Virus record (IMG/VR): IMGVR_UViG_3300048586_000089
Coordinates: 1-26,770 of that record
DNA length: 26,770 nt
Reading direction: 5' to 3' (one strand)
Source: a virus
Part shown: positions 5,364 to 13,330 of the stretch, in pieces
Layout: each line of letters starts with the position of its first letter
Numbering within the stretch: position 1 is the first letter of the stretch
The notes under the pieces: model-generated
What the model saw: the letters and a program-made list of their open reading frames with translations, nothing else
What the model was told of the DNA's origin: nothing
Databases searched by the model: none
Program-made: the position numbers and the translations under genes

Positions 5364-7189
5364 TGGGTTTCTGCCCACGTCAATCCGATTTTATAATCCA
5401 TCTCAATGTCAACATTCAGATTGAACTGACCTCTAAGGAGAGAGGCAGCTAAATCAATAGCTTCGCAGTATTCTTTGATGTCCGTTAGAGCAACATCACT
5501 TTGAATTTCATCATGGATATTACCTACAAATAGAAAGTCAAGCTTTTCTCTCTTAGCTATTTTGTAGAGGTTAATCCCAAATTGCTTCATAACAATGCTG
5601 CCGTCCGGCTGTAGTTTGTAATTCAACGCAGCATGCTCACTAGGGCACAAAACTTTCCTTCCGTCAATAAGAGTAATGCGGCCACTTCTATGCTCTGCTC
5701 GGGCCTTGTCGATTGCGTTCTTCAACCCTGGTAGCGCGTTAAAGAGCGTTTGTTGAAGTTCTTTACCTTCTGCAACACCACCACCAACAATAGAACCAAT
5801 CTTTTTAGGAAAAGCCCCATACATAGTTGCATACAAAAGTGTCTTTGCAATTGCTTTAGTCTCAAGGCCACAAAGCTTTTGGTTGTAGACGTGAGGGTCG
5901 CCCTCACAAACTTGCTTAGTAAACTCAGGGTCATTGATGTGATGCGCTAGCATACGCAACTCAAGACCCTTAGCGTCCTTACCTACCAGCCTACGAAGTA
6001 CAGGGTTGCGGGTAACCCAGAGGTCTCTAAGTTCGTATGTATATCTTCCATCGTCCTTGAAGAGGATAACTGACTTATCAGTTTTGCTAACTCTGACTGC
6101 AGGGATGTTAGCGGTGTTTGGGGTATTATGAGACATTCGACCACCGCCAGCCCCATTGGTGTTGACGCGACCGTGGATAGCTTTTGTGTCATCATTATAA
6201 CATCCAATCCATGTTTTAAGCATCCTTGCTCTACTTGAGTATACTACCCAGTCAGCAAGTGCCCTAACTTCCTCAATTCCAGATTCTTCTGCATACTCGA
6301 TAAGGGATTCTTCATCAACCTGCGGGGCTCCTTTAGGTGTTAGAGACTTAGGTTCCCACCCAAGTTCTTGTAGTCGTAATGCTCTTTGCGCAGGGGAACC
6401 CAGATTAAAATCCACGAAATCGTAGAGAAGGAGCAATTCGCCCTTAATCTCGCTTTTAGGATACTGTTCAATCGCGTTTGAGACATTTTTAAATAGACTC
6501 CCATCTGCTTTCTTACGATACTTAATACGGTTGACTTCTTCAAGTCTTGGGGGAAACAACTTGTAGATTCGCTGTTGAAGCTTATCACATTTATCTGTAA
6601 GCGTGTTATACAGGATAATAGCACGCTCAATGTCAAAAGCAAACCCATTAGCCTCTTGTGTGTTAACAACTAGGCGAATCTCGTGCTCAATTTTAGCAGA
6701 CTTCTCTGAAAATCCTAGCTGTTTAAACTTGTCTAGAAGACGTAAGTAAACAGCTACACCAAGGTCAACGTCCCTTTCACAATACACAGCCATCTCTTCG
6801 CTGTATTTGTAAAAGTCATCAAACTTGTACTTAGGAAATTTCAGTCTTTCTCCCCAGCTTTCGAGGCTGTGTCCGCCTTCCAACGTAGGGTTAAACAAAG
6901 TGCTAAGAACATAAGTGTCCACACACCTTGAAAGACTAAGGCGTAACCCAAGAATCCGATTAAGAACAGGGATATCGAAAGAAAGAATATTGTGCCCAAC
7001 AAAAACAGCGTCAGGAGTAGAATCAATGCATTGATGAAACCAGTCAAGTATTCGTTCATGACCTACTAACCTCCATTTAATACCAGTAGTAATTTGCTTG
7101 ACAACAACTACCCAAATCTGAGTAGGCTTCAAGCCATCACACTCAATATCTACATAATAGTATCGTCCGTCTGGATTACTGAGATACAC
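5360..7189 (-). CDS. DNA polymerase I family (family A), T7 gp5-like
   Basis: 609 residues. The 3'-5' exonuclease domain shows VDIE (D14, E16), GHNILSFD (about 65-72) and YCERD (about 135). The polymerase domain has motif A KDAKGLELRMLA, motif B TKAIAKTLLYATMYGA, and motif C GNIHDEIQ with the catalytic His-Asp. In T7, motif B is TRDNAKTFIYGFLYGAG. Here the Arg equivalent (T7 R518) is Lys, while the Tyr that governs ddNTP acceptance (T7 Y526) is kept. Shorter than T7 gp5 (704 residues). Start GTG at 7189 overlaps the phosphoesterase gene by 14 bases, with AAGG upstream. It replicates phage DNA, probably with a host processivity factor. Confidence 0.93.
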   Translation of the reverse strand: MYLSNPDGRYYYVDIECDGLKPTQIWVVVVKQITTGIKWRLVGHERILDWFHQCIDSTPDAVFVGHNILSFDIPVLNRILGLRLSLSRCVDTYVLSTLFNPTLEGGHSLESWGERLKFPKYKFDDFYKYSEEMAVYCERDVDLGVAVYLRLLDKFKQLGFSEKSAKIEHEIRLVVNTQEANGFAFDIERAIILYNTLTDKCDKLQQRIYKLFPPRLEEVNRIKYRKKADGSLFKNVSNAIEQYPKSEIKGELLLLYDFVDFNLGSPAQRALRLQELGWEPKSLTPKGAPQVDEESLIEYAEESGIEEVRALADWVVYSSRARMLKTWIGCYNDDTKAIHGRVNTNGAGGGRMSHNTPNTANIPAVRVSKTDKSVILFKDDGRYTYELRDLWVTRNPVLRRLVGKDAKGLELRMLAHHINDPEFTKQVCEGDPHVYNQKLCGLETKAIAKTLLYATMYGAFPKKIGSIVGGGVAEGKELQQTLFNALPGLKNAIDKARAEHRSGRITLIDGRKVLCPSEHAALNYKLQPDGSIVMKQFGINLYKIAKREKLDFLFVGNIHDEIQSDVALTDIKEYCEAIDLAASLLRGQFNLNVDIEMDYKIGLTWAETH

Positions 7190-7697
7190 TTTCTAGTACC
7201 TTGCTAAGTAGTATGGGCCTGAAGTTTGTTTTTTCTACACATACATTAATATATCTTTTATCAATCTTACCTGATTTATCTTTAATCAAATTACCGTGCA
7301 AATGTCCGTGAATATTAACGCCCCATCTTTCCATACAATCAGGATGGACTGGAACGTGAGTCATCACAAATCCTTTTTTAACACAAACTCCCCTAATATC
7401 ATCAAAATACTGTGAATAATAAGACAGCTTATCATTGTCGTGGTTGCCACGTATAAGGATTTTTCGACCCAAAAGGCGTGGGACTGAGCGGTCAAGAGCT
7501 TTTCGATTAAAAGCTACGTCTCCTAGAATATAAACACGGTCCTCTGGTTGGACAAGTTCGTTATACCAACGAATCATATCTTCTGACATTTGCTCCGCGT
7601 CGTCCCACGGCCGTACTTTACTTCCGTCAAAATTAGTAAATCGACAAACACCTTCGTGGTAGAAATGGGGGTCAGAGTATAGCCAAGTATTGACCAT
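7176..7697 (-). CDS. Calcineurin-like metallophosphoesterase (small form)
   Basis: 173 residues with complete family motifs: SDPHFYH, GDVAF, RGNHDND, MTHVPVH and NIHGHLHG. This type is widely annotated in phages and bacteria as a phosphohydrolase or phosphoesterase; the substrate is not known. It sits between primase-helicase and DNA polymerase, so a role in nucleotide or DNA-end metabolism is inferred. The ATG at 7697 has AGGA with 7-base spacing. It is distinct in length and sequence from the phosphoesterase at 1989-2729. Confidence 0.85.
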   Translation of the reverse strand: MVNTWLYSDPHFYHEGVCRFTNFDGSKVRPWDDAEQMSEDMIRWYNELVQPEDRVYILGDVAFNRKALDRSVPRLLGRKILIRGNHDNDKLSYYSQYFDDIRGVCVKKGFVMTHVPVHPDCMERWGVNIHGHLHGNLIKDKSGKIDKRYINVCVEKTNFRPILLSKVLESVSQ

Positions 7698-7742
7698 TAA
7701 ATTATCCTAACACGTCTAAAAGTTTCAATAGAATCTTACTCA

Positions 7743-9371
7743 CTAGAAGGCTTCTGCATTGTTCAAACCTTCCCTGAAAGCTTTTTGCTCTTCCTCTGAT
7801 AGCTGCGATAACCTACTTGTAAACTCATTGTACCAGAGCATTGTTGCTGGGCCTGTTCGACCACAGAAACGGTTCTTCTCAATCAGAACTTCCGTCACAT
7901 TACGCCGCCAAGGGTCCGGGTCTGTCTTATCCCGTGTCAGCTTGATGACGATATTTGCAAGCTGTTCTGGGCCTGCAGAACTACGAATTTGACCGTTACG
8001 GTTTTGGTGAATTACTGCATGAACATTGATGTTAAGTTCCATACAAAGCATCTTTAACTTAGTGCTGATTTCATCAAGCTGCTTACGCTCATCACCTGAC
8101 TGGTCGGACACAACAATGCTGAGGTGGTCAAGAAAGATAAACTTACACCCAAGATTGTGCATGTGCCGGATTTTTGCCAAGACCTCGTGAATGTTGTTTG
8201 AGCCGAAGTGGTCCCAAATAACTACACGGTCATTGTTAAGGACGATGTTAAAAGCTTCTTGCAATTCTTCTTTTGTCCTAGGTGTGTCAGGAAGATGGTA
8301 TGGCTTACTGTTATGCACAGACAAAAGACCGAGAGCAGTATCTCGATTGGGCTCTTCTAGGTGAAGGAACCCTACACCATATTCAGTAGTTGTCAAGATA
8401 CTATATTCGATTTCCTTTAAGAACTGAGTCTTCCCAACACCAGTATCAGCGGTAATGAGGACAAGCTCAGACAGTCTTGCACCATAGGTCTGAGTGTTAA
8501 GCTCAGGAAACGGGTAAAGAATAGACTCATACTTCCTCTCCGTTAAGATTTCATCGAGCATATCCTTACCGACCTTAAGGCCAGCAGGCGTATACACTGG
8601 TGCTTGGAACCATTCTTTGACAAACTCAGCACTCTTTTTCATCTTAAGGTAGTCGTTAGCATCCTTAGCTTCTCGTAGAGTAAGAATACGAACTTTACCA
8701 ATAGGGAAAAGATTAGCTACGGCTTGGGCTGCTTCCTGCCCAGGATACCGAATAGCCCCTGTCCGCTTGTTTACCTTTGGTTCATCTTTGTCAAAGCAGA
8801 TAACAATACTGTCAAAGCTGTTTAAATACTCAAAAGCAGCAACACAATCCTCCGCGGCATAGTCAGCGCCCCTCGTGATAGACGCCACTGGGTATCGGTG
8901 TCCAGTCATCTCCCACGCAGCTAGGGCATCACACTCCCCTTCAACGAGAGTAATAGCCTTTGCAGAACCGGGTGGAAAAAGATGTTGGCCGAATAACCCA
9001 GCTTGTTCAAGGTCACCTTCGATGTAGTAAGTGCCATCAGTTTTCTTAATCTTGTTTGCTACATGATGACCTTCTGGGGTGAAGTAAGGAAAACAATAAA
9101 GCTTTCCATGGGATTCAGCATTAGGGTAAACACCTACTTTAAACCTCTCTGCCGCCAATGCTGAGATATTCCTGTCAACAAGCGGCCTGAACTTAGGGGG
9201 TAGCGGGGTTAGTGGGAGCTTCGTTTTTGTCTCCGAAACTTCCGCATTTTCTGGCATTGTATCTCCTTTTCGTTCATAGTGCCCACAAGAATGGCAGTAT
9301 TTATTTTCTTCATAATCGCTTAAAGCTTTCTTAGAACCACATTCAGGGCATCTAAGATTATGCTTTACCAT
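7743..9371 (-). CDS. Bifunctional DNA primase-helicase, T7 gp4-like
   Basis: 542 residues. The N-terminal zinc ribbon is C8, C11, C26, C29. A TOPRIM primase domain follows, with LVEGECDALAAWE and VICFDKDE. The C-terminal DnaB/gp4-type helicase has Walker A ADTGVGKTQF, Walker B IFLDHLSIVVS, and HAVIHQNRNG with the later GPEQLANIVIKLTRDK segment. The protein unwinds the fork and primes lagging-strand synthesis. An internal ATG at 9257 with a strong AAGGAG would yield a 504-residue form without the zinc ribbon, the same arrangement as T7 4A/4B. The start at 9371 has AGGAGG 12 bases upstream and overlaps the preceding gene by 14 bases. Confidence 0.93.
   Translation of the reverse strand: MVKHNLRCPECGSKKALSDYEENKYCHSCGHYERKGDTMPENAEVSETKTKLPLTPLPPKFRPLVDRNISALAAERFKVGVYPNAESHGKLYCFPYFTPEGHHVANKIKKTDGTYYIEGDLEQAGLFGQHLFPPGSAKAITLVEGECDALAAWEMTGHRYPVASITRGADYAAEDCVAAFEYLNSFDSIVICFDKDEPKVNKRTGAIRYPGQEAAQAVANLFPIGKVRILTLREAKDANDYLKMKKSAEFVKEWFQAPVYTPAGLKVGKDMLDEILTERKYESILYPFPELNTQTYGARLSELVLITADTGVGKTQFLKEIEYSILTTTEYGVGFLHLEEPNRDTALGLLSVHNSKPYHLPDTPRTKEELQEAFNIVLNNDRVVIWDHFGSNNIHEVLAKIRHMHNLGCKFIFLDHLSIVVSDQSGDERKQLDEISTKLKMLCMELNINVHAVIHQNRNGQIRSSAGPEQLANIVIKLTRDKTDPDPWRRNVTEVLIEKNRFCGRTGPATMLWYNEFTSRLSQLSEEEQKAFREGLNNAEAF
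9255..9268 (-). promoter_or_regulatory. Internal ribosome-binding site and start for a gp4B-like short helicase
   Basis: Within the primase-helicase gene, AAGGAG (9263-9268) lies 5 bases before an in-frame ATG (9255-9257, residue 39 of the long form). This site is stronger than the one at the gene's own start. It would produce a helicase lacking the zinc-binding primase module, which in T7 is needed alongside the long form. Confidence 0.65.
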
Positions 9372-9594
9372 TGCTGTTTTTTACCTCCTGTAACGCAGCG
9401 CGGCCCGCTGGGGACGGAGCCCATTGCCAACCGCCGCCACGCTTAGGCCAGTTCTTAGGCTCGATGGGCCAGATGTGAACAAGACCCTTGGCGTGCAACA
9501 TAGCGACATCGGGTGGCAAAGCGCCGTCAGTGCGTCCGCTAAACCTTTCTCGCTGCGACTTCGTCAACCACCACGCAATCTCGCGCGCTCCCAT
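9358..9594 (-). CDS. Hypothetical protein, GC-rich patch
   Basis: 78 residues from ATG at 9594, with GGAGG 5 bases upstream; the start overlaps the previous stop as TGATG. The N-terminus REIAWWLTKSQRERFSGRTDG followed by LPPDVAMLHAKGLV suggests a small winged-helix-like fold (a sequence also reading as a phage accessory DNA-binding type), but this is a guess. It belongs to a set of four overlapping small genes (9358-10469) with visibly higher G+C than the flanking replication and ligase genes, suggesting recent acquisition. Confidence 0.65.
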   Translation of the reverse strand: MGAREIAWWLTKSQRERFSGRTDGALPPDVAMLHAKGLVHIWPIEPKNWPKRGGGWQWAPSPAGRAALQEVKNSNGKA

Positions 9595-9935
9595 CACCGC
9601 CTCCACTCGCCGGACTCAATCCAGTCGGCTATGTCTTCCACGCCTTTGCGCTTGTAGCTGCGTTCTCCAGGTTCAGCGTCCCACGCTCCGCAGGCGCACT
9701 CTCCTTCACTGAGGGCAAAGCAGTCACACCGCTGGGCATCGTCTCTGAGTGCCGCCACAATCGCCGCCTGCCGCTCGTCGAGCGTCTCGGGCGGGGTGGC
9801 GTCAAGGGCAGCTCTGTGTCCGGCCATATAGGCGTCCACCATCATGCTGGCGCTGTATCCCAGGTCTTCGGCAGATTCGTCGCAGATGGGCTCAACCATG
9901 CGGTTAAGCCACTTCCAGGCCTCAGCCTCAGTCAT
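9594..9935 (-). CDS. Hypothetical protein, Cys-containing
   Basis: 113 residues from ATG at 9935, with GGGAGG 5 bases upstream, chosen over an in-frame ATG 30 bases earlier that lacks a site. The middle carries CDCFALSEGECACGAW, a cluster of four Cys that could bind a metal. The rest is helical and acidic. No family is recognised. ATG overlaps the end of the preceding gene by 8 bases; the stop overlaps the next start. Confidence 0.65.
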   Translation of the reverse strand: MTEAEAWKWLNRMVEPICDESAEDLGYSASMMVDAYMAGHRAALDATPPETLDERQAAIVAALRDDAQRCDCFALSEGECACGAWDAEPGERSYKRKGVEDIADWIESGEWRR

Positions 9936-10203
9936 CGTCGCCTCCCTGCTGTGCGAGGGCTGCACGGGCGACGGCCCGCGCTTGCCGAATAGGACGCCAG
10001 CAATCGCCGCCGTCGCAGTCGTTATAGGCGAGCCTCATGTCGATGGAGTCCAACGCCTCCCTCAGCCGCACGATCTCGGCGGCTTGGGATTGGAGGGCGT
10101 CTACAATCTTGCGGAGTATGTTACGGTCTTCTGTGACGGTGGATTTACGCACTAAGTTATCTATTTGCTCCACCAGCCCCGCCAGTTCATCCCTGTCGCT
10201 CAT
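9928..10203 (-). CDS. Hypothetical coiled-coil protein
   Basis: 91 residues from ATG at 10203, which overlaps the preceding TGA (ATGA). Residues about 1-60 form a heptad-like helix (LAGLVEQIDNLVRK, then IVDALQSQAAEIVRLREALD), so a short coiled coil is likely. The C-terminus ends GGDDD. No domain is recognised. In-frame sequence continues upstream to 10311 but lies inside the neighbouring gene and has no ribosome-binding site. Confidence 0.6.
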   Translation of the reverse strand: MSDRDELAGLVEQIDNLVRKSTVTEDRNILRKIVDALQSQAAEIVRLREALDSIDMRLAYNDCDGGDCWRPIRQARAVARAALAQQGGDDD

Positions 10204-10469
10204 TTTCCGGCCTCGCTTTCCACGGCGCAGATCAGGGCGGCAATCTGGTGGCCCTTCTCGGTCAAGGTGGCATCGCTCTCGCCGCGAATGAGCCCCTTGG
10301 CCGCAGCACATTCAAGCGCGAACGACATCGCGGCACCCCAGGGTTGCGGCTCGGCAAGTCCGGCCCAACCCAGCAGATACTGTACCAGCCATTTGTCGTG
10401 TGTTAGCAGCGATTGCAGCATAGGGTCTAACCTCCCGCCCGCTTCAATCTCATCTGCAAGTTTACTCAT
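10200..10469 (-). CDS. Hypothetical protein
   Basis: 89 residues; ATG at 10469 follows AAGGAG at 9-base spacing and overlaps the previous gene by 8 bases. The protein is helical and slightly acidic with a Trp-rich middle (DKWLVQYLLGWAGLAEPQPWG). The C-terminal segment KGLIRGESDATLTEKGHQIAAL resembles the wing region of small winged-helix phage proteins, which is weak evidence. It is the first gene of the GC-rich patch in transcription order. Confidence 0.65.
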   Translation of the reverse strand: MSKLADEIEAGGRLDPMLQSLLTHDKWLVQYLLGWAGLAEPQPWGAAMSFALECAAAKGLIRGESDATLTEKGHQIAALICAVESEAGK

Positions 10470-10716
10470 CCCTAGTCTCCTTCATAGCGCTTACCACAAT
10501 TACATCCTCGGGTTGCCAATCACACTCAGGCGGAATATCCCACTTGAGCAATTCAGGTCTTGTCGCCCAATGAATGAGATCAGAGATACAGACAAGAAAT
10601 GCAGTACGGTGCTCGTAAGCTGTGGCACGTCTTGTTGTAATATTCGATACCCGATATTTATAAGTATAACTTTTTACTTCTTTTTCAGAGAAAGTTGAAT
10701 CTACTGCTGTAGTCAT
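10462..10716 (-). CDS. Hypothetical protein
   Basis: 84 residues from ATG at 10716, overlapping the previous stop as TGATG. No domain is recognised. It contains a Tyr/Lys-rich N-terminal stretch (EKEVKSYTYKYRVSN) and a central FLVCISDLIHWA segment. Base composition is AT-richer than the four genes that follow, in line with the ligase operon upstream, so the compositional boundary falls at its end. Confidence 0.6.
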   Translation of the reverse strand: MTTAVDSTFSEKEVKSYTYKYRVSNITTRRATAYEHRTAFLVCISDLIHWATRPELLKWDIPPECDWQPEDVIVVSAMKETRDE

Positions 10717-10907
10717 CAAAAGCTGTCCTCTTCATAAAGAGTATAACCCGAATCGTGGGCATAGTCAAGGTCAGTTTGAGTGACCCCCATTAATTCACCT
10801 AAGGCGTCAAAGGCCACTTCTTCACAAGTATTACATGGAAGAATTGAACCATCTCTGTAGTCAAATTTAATTTTCTGGATAGGTGTGTTACAGATGTGGC
10901 AGCGCAT
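10716..10907 (-). CDS. Small zinc-ribbon protein
   Basis: 63 residues with CHIC at 3-6 and CNTC near 25-28, spaced as a zinc ribbon; the middle reads KIKFDYRDGSILPC. Proteins of this size and pattern are common among small phage genes. A nucleic-acid or protein-contact role is inferred only from the fold. It begins 3 bases after the ATP-grasp gene ends and so is likely on the same transcript. Confidence 0.7.
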   Translation of the reverse strand: MRCHICNTPIQKIKFDYRDGSILPCNTCEEVAFDALGELMGVTQTDLDYAHDSGYTLYEEDSF

Positions 10908-10910
10908 ACC

Positions 10911-11663
10911 CTACAAGTCCTTCTTTAAAAAATAGTCACAATAGTCCGTTACAGTAGTCCCTGCAAGACCCGGTGCCGTGTTAATCTCTAATACATATGC
11001 CTTGGAATAGTGGTTATTCCAAATAACATCCACAGCACCGAAATCAAGGCCCGTAGCATCTAAAGAAGAACAAGCCGCAGTGATAACCCCCTCAGGGGGG
11101 TCTACACCTTCCCTAGCGTAAATAAACCCGTTCTGATGGTTACGGATAGCGAAGTTAGGGTTTTCCGCATCTAATCGCCGCATTTTCTTTTGCAGACTGA
11201 TGATAGAGCACCCTTTGCCTACATGAACACGATACTCTTCTGCTTTCTTTACATAGCGGACGTAGAGGTTACAATCCACAAGCTCCAAACGGTTACGAGC
11301 CAAGACAATACCATCGCCGCTATGACCGTTAAGTCTTGTGCGACAAACAACCATTCCATCTTTTTCAAAAACTTCATCAGGGATATCTTCCTTATTTGTC
11401 CAGTATTCAGGTGTAAGACCCTCAGGCATACTCCGAAAGAATAGCAGCTTATTTGAGGCGGTGCTGACTTTAAGCCTTGGGTTGAGAACAGTAGCCTCAG
11501 GAGGGGGGTGGTGTGAGGTATTGCCCCAATTAATCACAATGTCACCGGGGCGATACCTATATTTACTACCCTCAAGGCGAAGAACCTTACCCCCTAACTG
11601 GTCAGCAAGAGCCTTTGCGCTATGACTACCTTGCTTATAAGGCAGTACTCTAAATCTTGGCAT
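10911..11663 (-). CDS. ATP-grasp ligase (phiEco32-like)
   Basis: 250 residues. ATP-grasp features: VINWGN near 44, CRTRLNGHSGDGIVLA as the glycine-rich nucleotide loop, EYRVHVGKG, and the C-terminal metal-binding segment DFGAVDVIWN...AYVLEINTAPGLAGTT. ATP-grasp enzymes activate a carboxylate as acyl-phosphate and join it to an amine. In phiEco32-like phages an ATP-grasp accompanies COOH.NH2 ligases and a class II amidotransferase. Here it is the last enzyme of the eight-gene ligase operon. AGGA lies 10 bases before the ATG. Substrates are unknown; forming a peptide-like bond on a small molecule, protein or cell-envelope component is inference. Confidence 0.85.
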   Translation of the reverse strand: MPRFRVLPYKQGSHSAKALADQLGGKVLRLEGSKYRYRPGDIVINWGNTSHHPPPEATVLNPRLKVSTASNKLLFFRSMPEGLTPEYWTNKEDIPDEVFEKDGMVVCRTRLNGHSGDGIVLARNRLELVDCNLYVRYVKKAEEYRVHVGKGCSIISLQKKMRRLDAENPNFAIRNHQNGFIYAREGVDPPEGVITAACSSLDATGLDFGAVDVIWNNHYSKAYVLEINTAPGLAGTTVTDYCDYFLKKDL

Positions 11664-11682
11664 AATTTACAAGTCCTTTTTG

Positions 11683-12651
11683 TTAGAAGTCAATAACCCA
11701 TACGCCATCCCTTACCTGCCTAGGCCCTTCAAAGTCCCTTATAAGCTCCCTAAGGTCATTAATATCATCCATAAGAATCCGAGCATTGCCTCGTTGGGCG
11801 GCAGGGGCTTCTTCTTGTTCAACTTCTTGTCCCCAATCAAAGACATATGCAAGCTCTTGGATTACCCACACACCGTCTTGAACAGAATCCCAAGACCAGC
11901 CATCACCATTCTCGTCCGAAGAATAAATCTGGGAGAGAATCCGTCGAATAAAAGCAGGTCGGCCTTCTTCACTGTAGGTGGTTAGAATATGCGTTGGGTT
12001 TTTAAAGGAAAGTGCTTCGGTGTACAAAGCCTCAAGAAAGTTAAGCCACTTAAACAGCTTGCCAGGATTGCTCAACCCTTCTAAAGTCCTGAACTCCAAA
12101 GTCCCAAACTTCCTAAGTGTGTAGAGATTAAGAGAAGAATACTTCAGCCTATTCTCTTTGAAATCACAAAGCCCTGTAACAGTGAACTCAATGAAATCTG
12201 AAATAGGTTGAGGGGAAACATAGAAAGGAATGCAAAACAGATTTCCGTCCCTGCGTGGGGCGCACCAAGCAAGAGCGGCTTTCTCCACCATAGCCCAAAT
12301 CGTAATAATGTTTGCAACCTTACCCCAAGTAAGGTCGCTTACGTTAACGTGGACGTGGGTAGAGGTTCGATAAGAAGGCTTAAGGACAGAGCCGATATTC
12401 CTAAAATGCGCGAACAGGTCTTCGATTAATTTACGGGACTCCGTCAGGGTTTTGGGTGAGTCAAAGACATATTCACCTGACTCACCCCTGAGACTTCCAT
12501 CCCTATGGAAGGACCAACCGGGGATAAGGTCTTCTGCATCTGGTAGGCCAGCACCTTCCATCTCAACTTCAACACCAAAGCGAAGTCCTTTAGGACGGTA
12601 CCTAGAAGCACCAAACAATGAGGCTACAGTTTTTGTGAGATTAATGGGCAT
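11683..12651 (-). CDS. Amidoligase_2-type (glutamate-cysteine ligase fold) enzyme
   Basis: 322 residues. RFGVEVEMEG at about 24 carries the paired Glu of the glutamine-synthetase/GCS fold. W.FHRDGSLRG and GEYVF follow, then STHVHVNVSD (metal/nucleotide His pair), and KYSSLNLYTLRKFGTLEFRTLEG with the closing Arg. These match the Amidoligase_2 family, ATP-dependent enzymes that condense a carboxylate with an amine. A C-terminal acidic tail (about 270-322) is extra. ATG at 12651 has AAGGAG at 7-base spacing and overlaps the previous gene by 11 bases. It is one of three ATP-dependent ligases in the operon. Confidence 0.85.
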   Translation of the reverse strand: MPINLTKTVASLFGASRYRPKGLRFGVEVEMEGAGLPDAEDLIPGWSFHRDGSLRGESGEYVFDSPKTLTESRKLIEDLFAHFRNIGSVLKPSYRTSTHVHVNVSDLTWGKVANIITIWAMVEKAALAWCAPRRDGNLFCIPFYVSPQPISDFIEFTVTGLCDFKENRLKYSSLNLYTLRKFGTLEFRTLEGLSNPGKLFKWLNFLEALYTEALSFKNPTHILTTYSEEGRPAFIRRILSQIYSSDENGDGWSWDSVQDGVWVIQELAYVFDWGQEVEQEEAPAAQRGNARILMDDINDLRELIRDFEGPRQVRDGVWVIDF

Positions 12652-13330
12652 CCCTATACTCCTTGATAAGAAGCTCTTTAAGGAACGAATACTTAGGGTT
12701 TAGTTCGTAATTACCGTTGTCTCGGAAAAGGCCGATAGTGGTAATTGGCCCTCCCTTACAATACAAAAGGGACTTAGTGCCATTATCCTCGCCTTTGAAA
12801 GCAAAGGAGAAGCTGATAGGCCCACTAGCAGGGTTCCAAGGGTCGCCTCCTGCAATATACTCCCTGAAATTTTTCCTAATCCCACAGCAGGCATCCACAA
12901 ACTCTTGCGAGTAGAGTAAATCACGGAAAGAAGCGTTCCCTTGAATACGGGAATTACCGTCAGTTAGCCCTTGTTGATACCGACGGCAAGGTGCCCTGCC
13001 AATAAAACATAGAGACTGGTTAATCATAACAAAGCCTACAGAGAAGGCTTTAAAGTCGAACTTAGGGCTAGTCAAGACTCTTCGTTGCTTCTCACCCTCA
13101 CCTACAATAGGAAGAGGGTAGAAGTACACCCGAATTCTATTATCTCCAAAGAGTTTTGGATTAAAAGCAACCTCCGAGACATACACAGGCTTACCGTCGT
13201 ATTTGACAATAGAGCCTGCTAGCCTAAGGTTAGCCTCTTCTATACTGTCGTACCAATTGTCAGTATTTTCGGGAAGGCTGGCATCGTCATCAGCAAGGTC
13301 TAGCCCCTGCATATCAACAGCGTCAGGCAC
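12641..13330 (-). CDS. Conserved-context protein of the ligase operon, unknown
   Basis: 229 residues starting with GTG at 13330 (AGGA 9 bases before); an ATG at 13312 is an alternative. The sequence is beta-rich: KYDGKPVYVSEVAFN, RVYFYPLPI, FKAFSVGFVMINQ, FIGRAPCRRYQQGLT. CFIGRAPCRRYQQGL has basic residues that could hold a nucleic acid or phosphate. No family is recognised. It is wedged between the two amidoligases with overlaps on both sides, so a role in the same pathway is likely (carrier, substrate or accessory subunit), but this is inference from position only. Confidence 0.7.
   Translation of the reverse strand: MPDAVDMQGLDLADDDASLPENTDNWYDSIEEANLRLAGSIVKYDGKPVYVSEVAFNPKLFGDNRIRVYFYPLPIVGEGEKQRRVLTSPKFDFKAFSVGFVMINQSLCFIGRAPCRRYQQGLTDGNSRIQGNASFRDLLYSQEFVDACCGIRKNFREYIAGGDPWNPASGPISFSFAFKGEDNGTKSLLYCKGGPITTIGLFRDNGNYELNPKYSFLKELLIKEYRDAH

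Noticed and set aside
7698-7735. TTGAAA-16-GATAAT promoter-like sequence before the small phosphoesterase
   Set aside because: The -10 would lie only a few bases before the start codon, leaving no RBS on the transcript.
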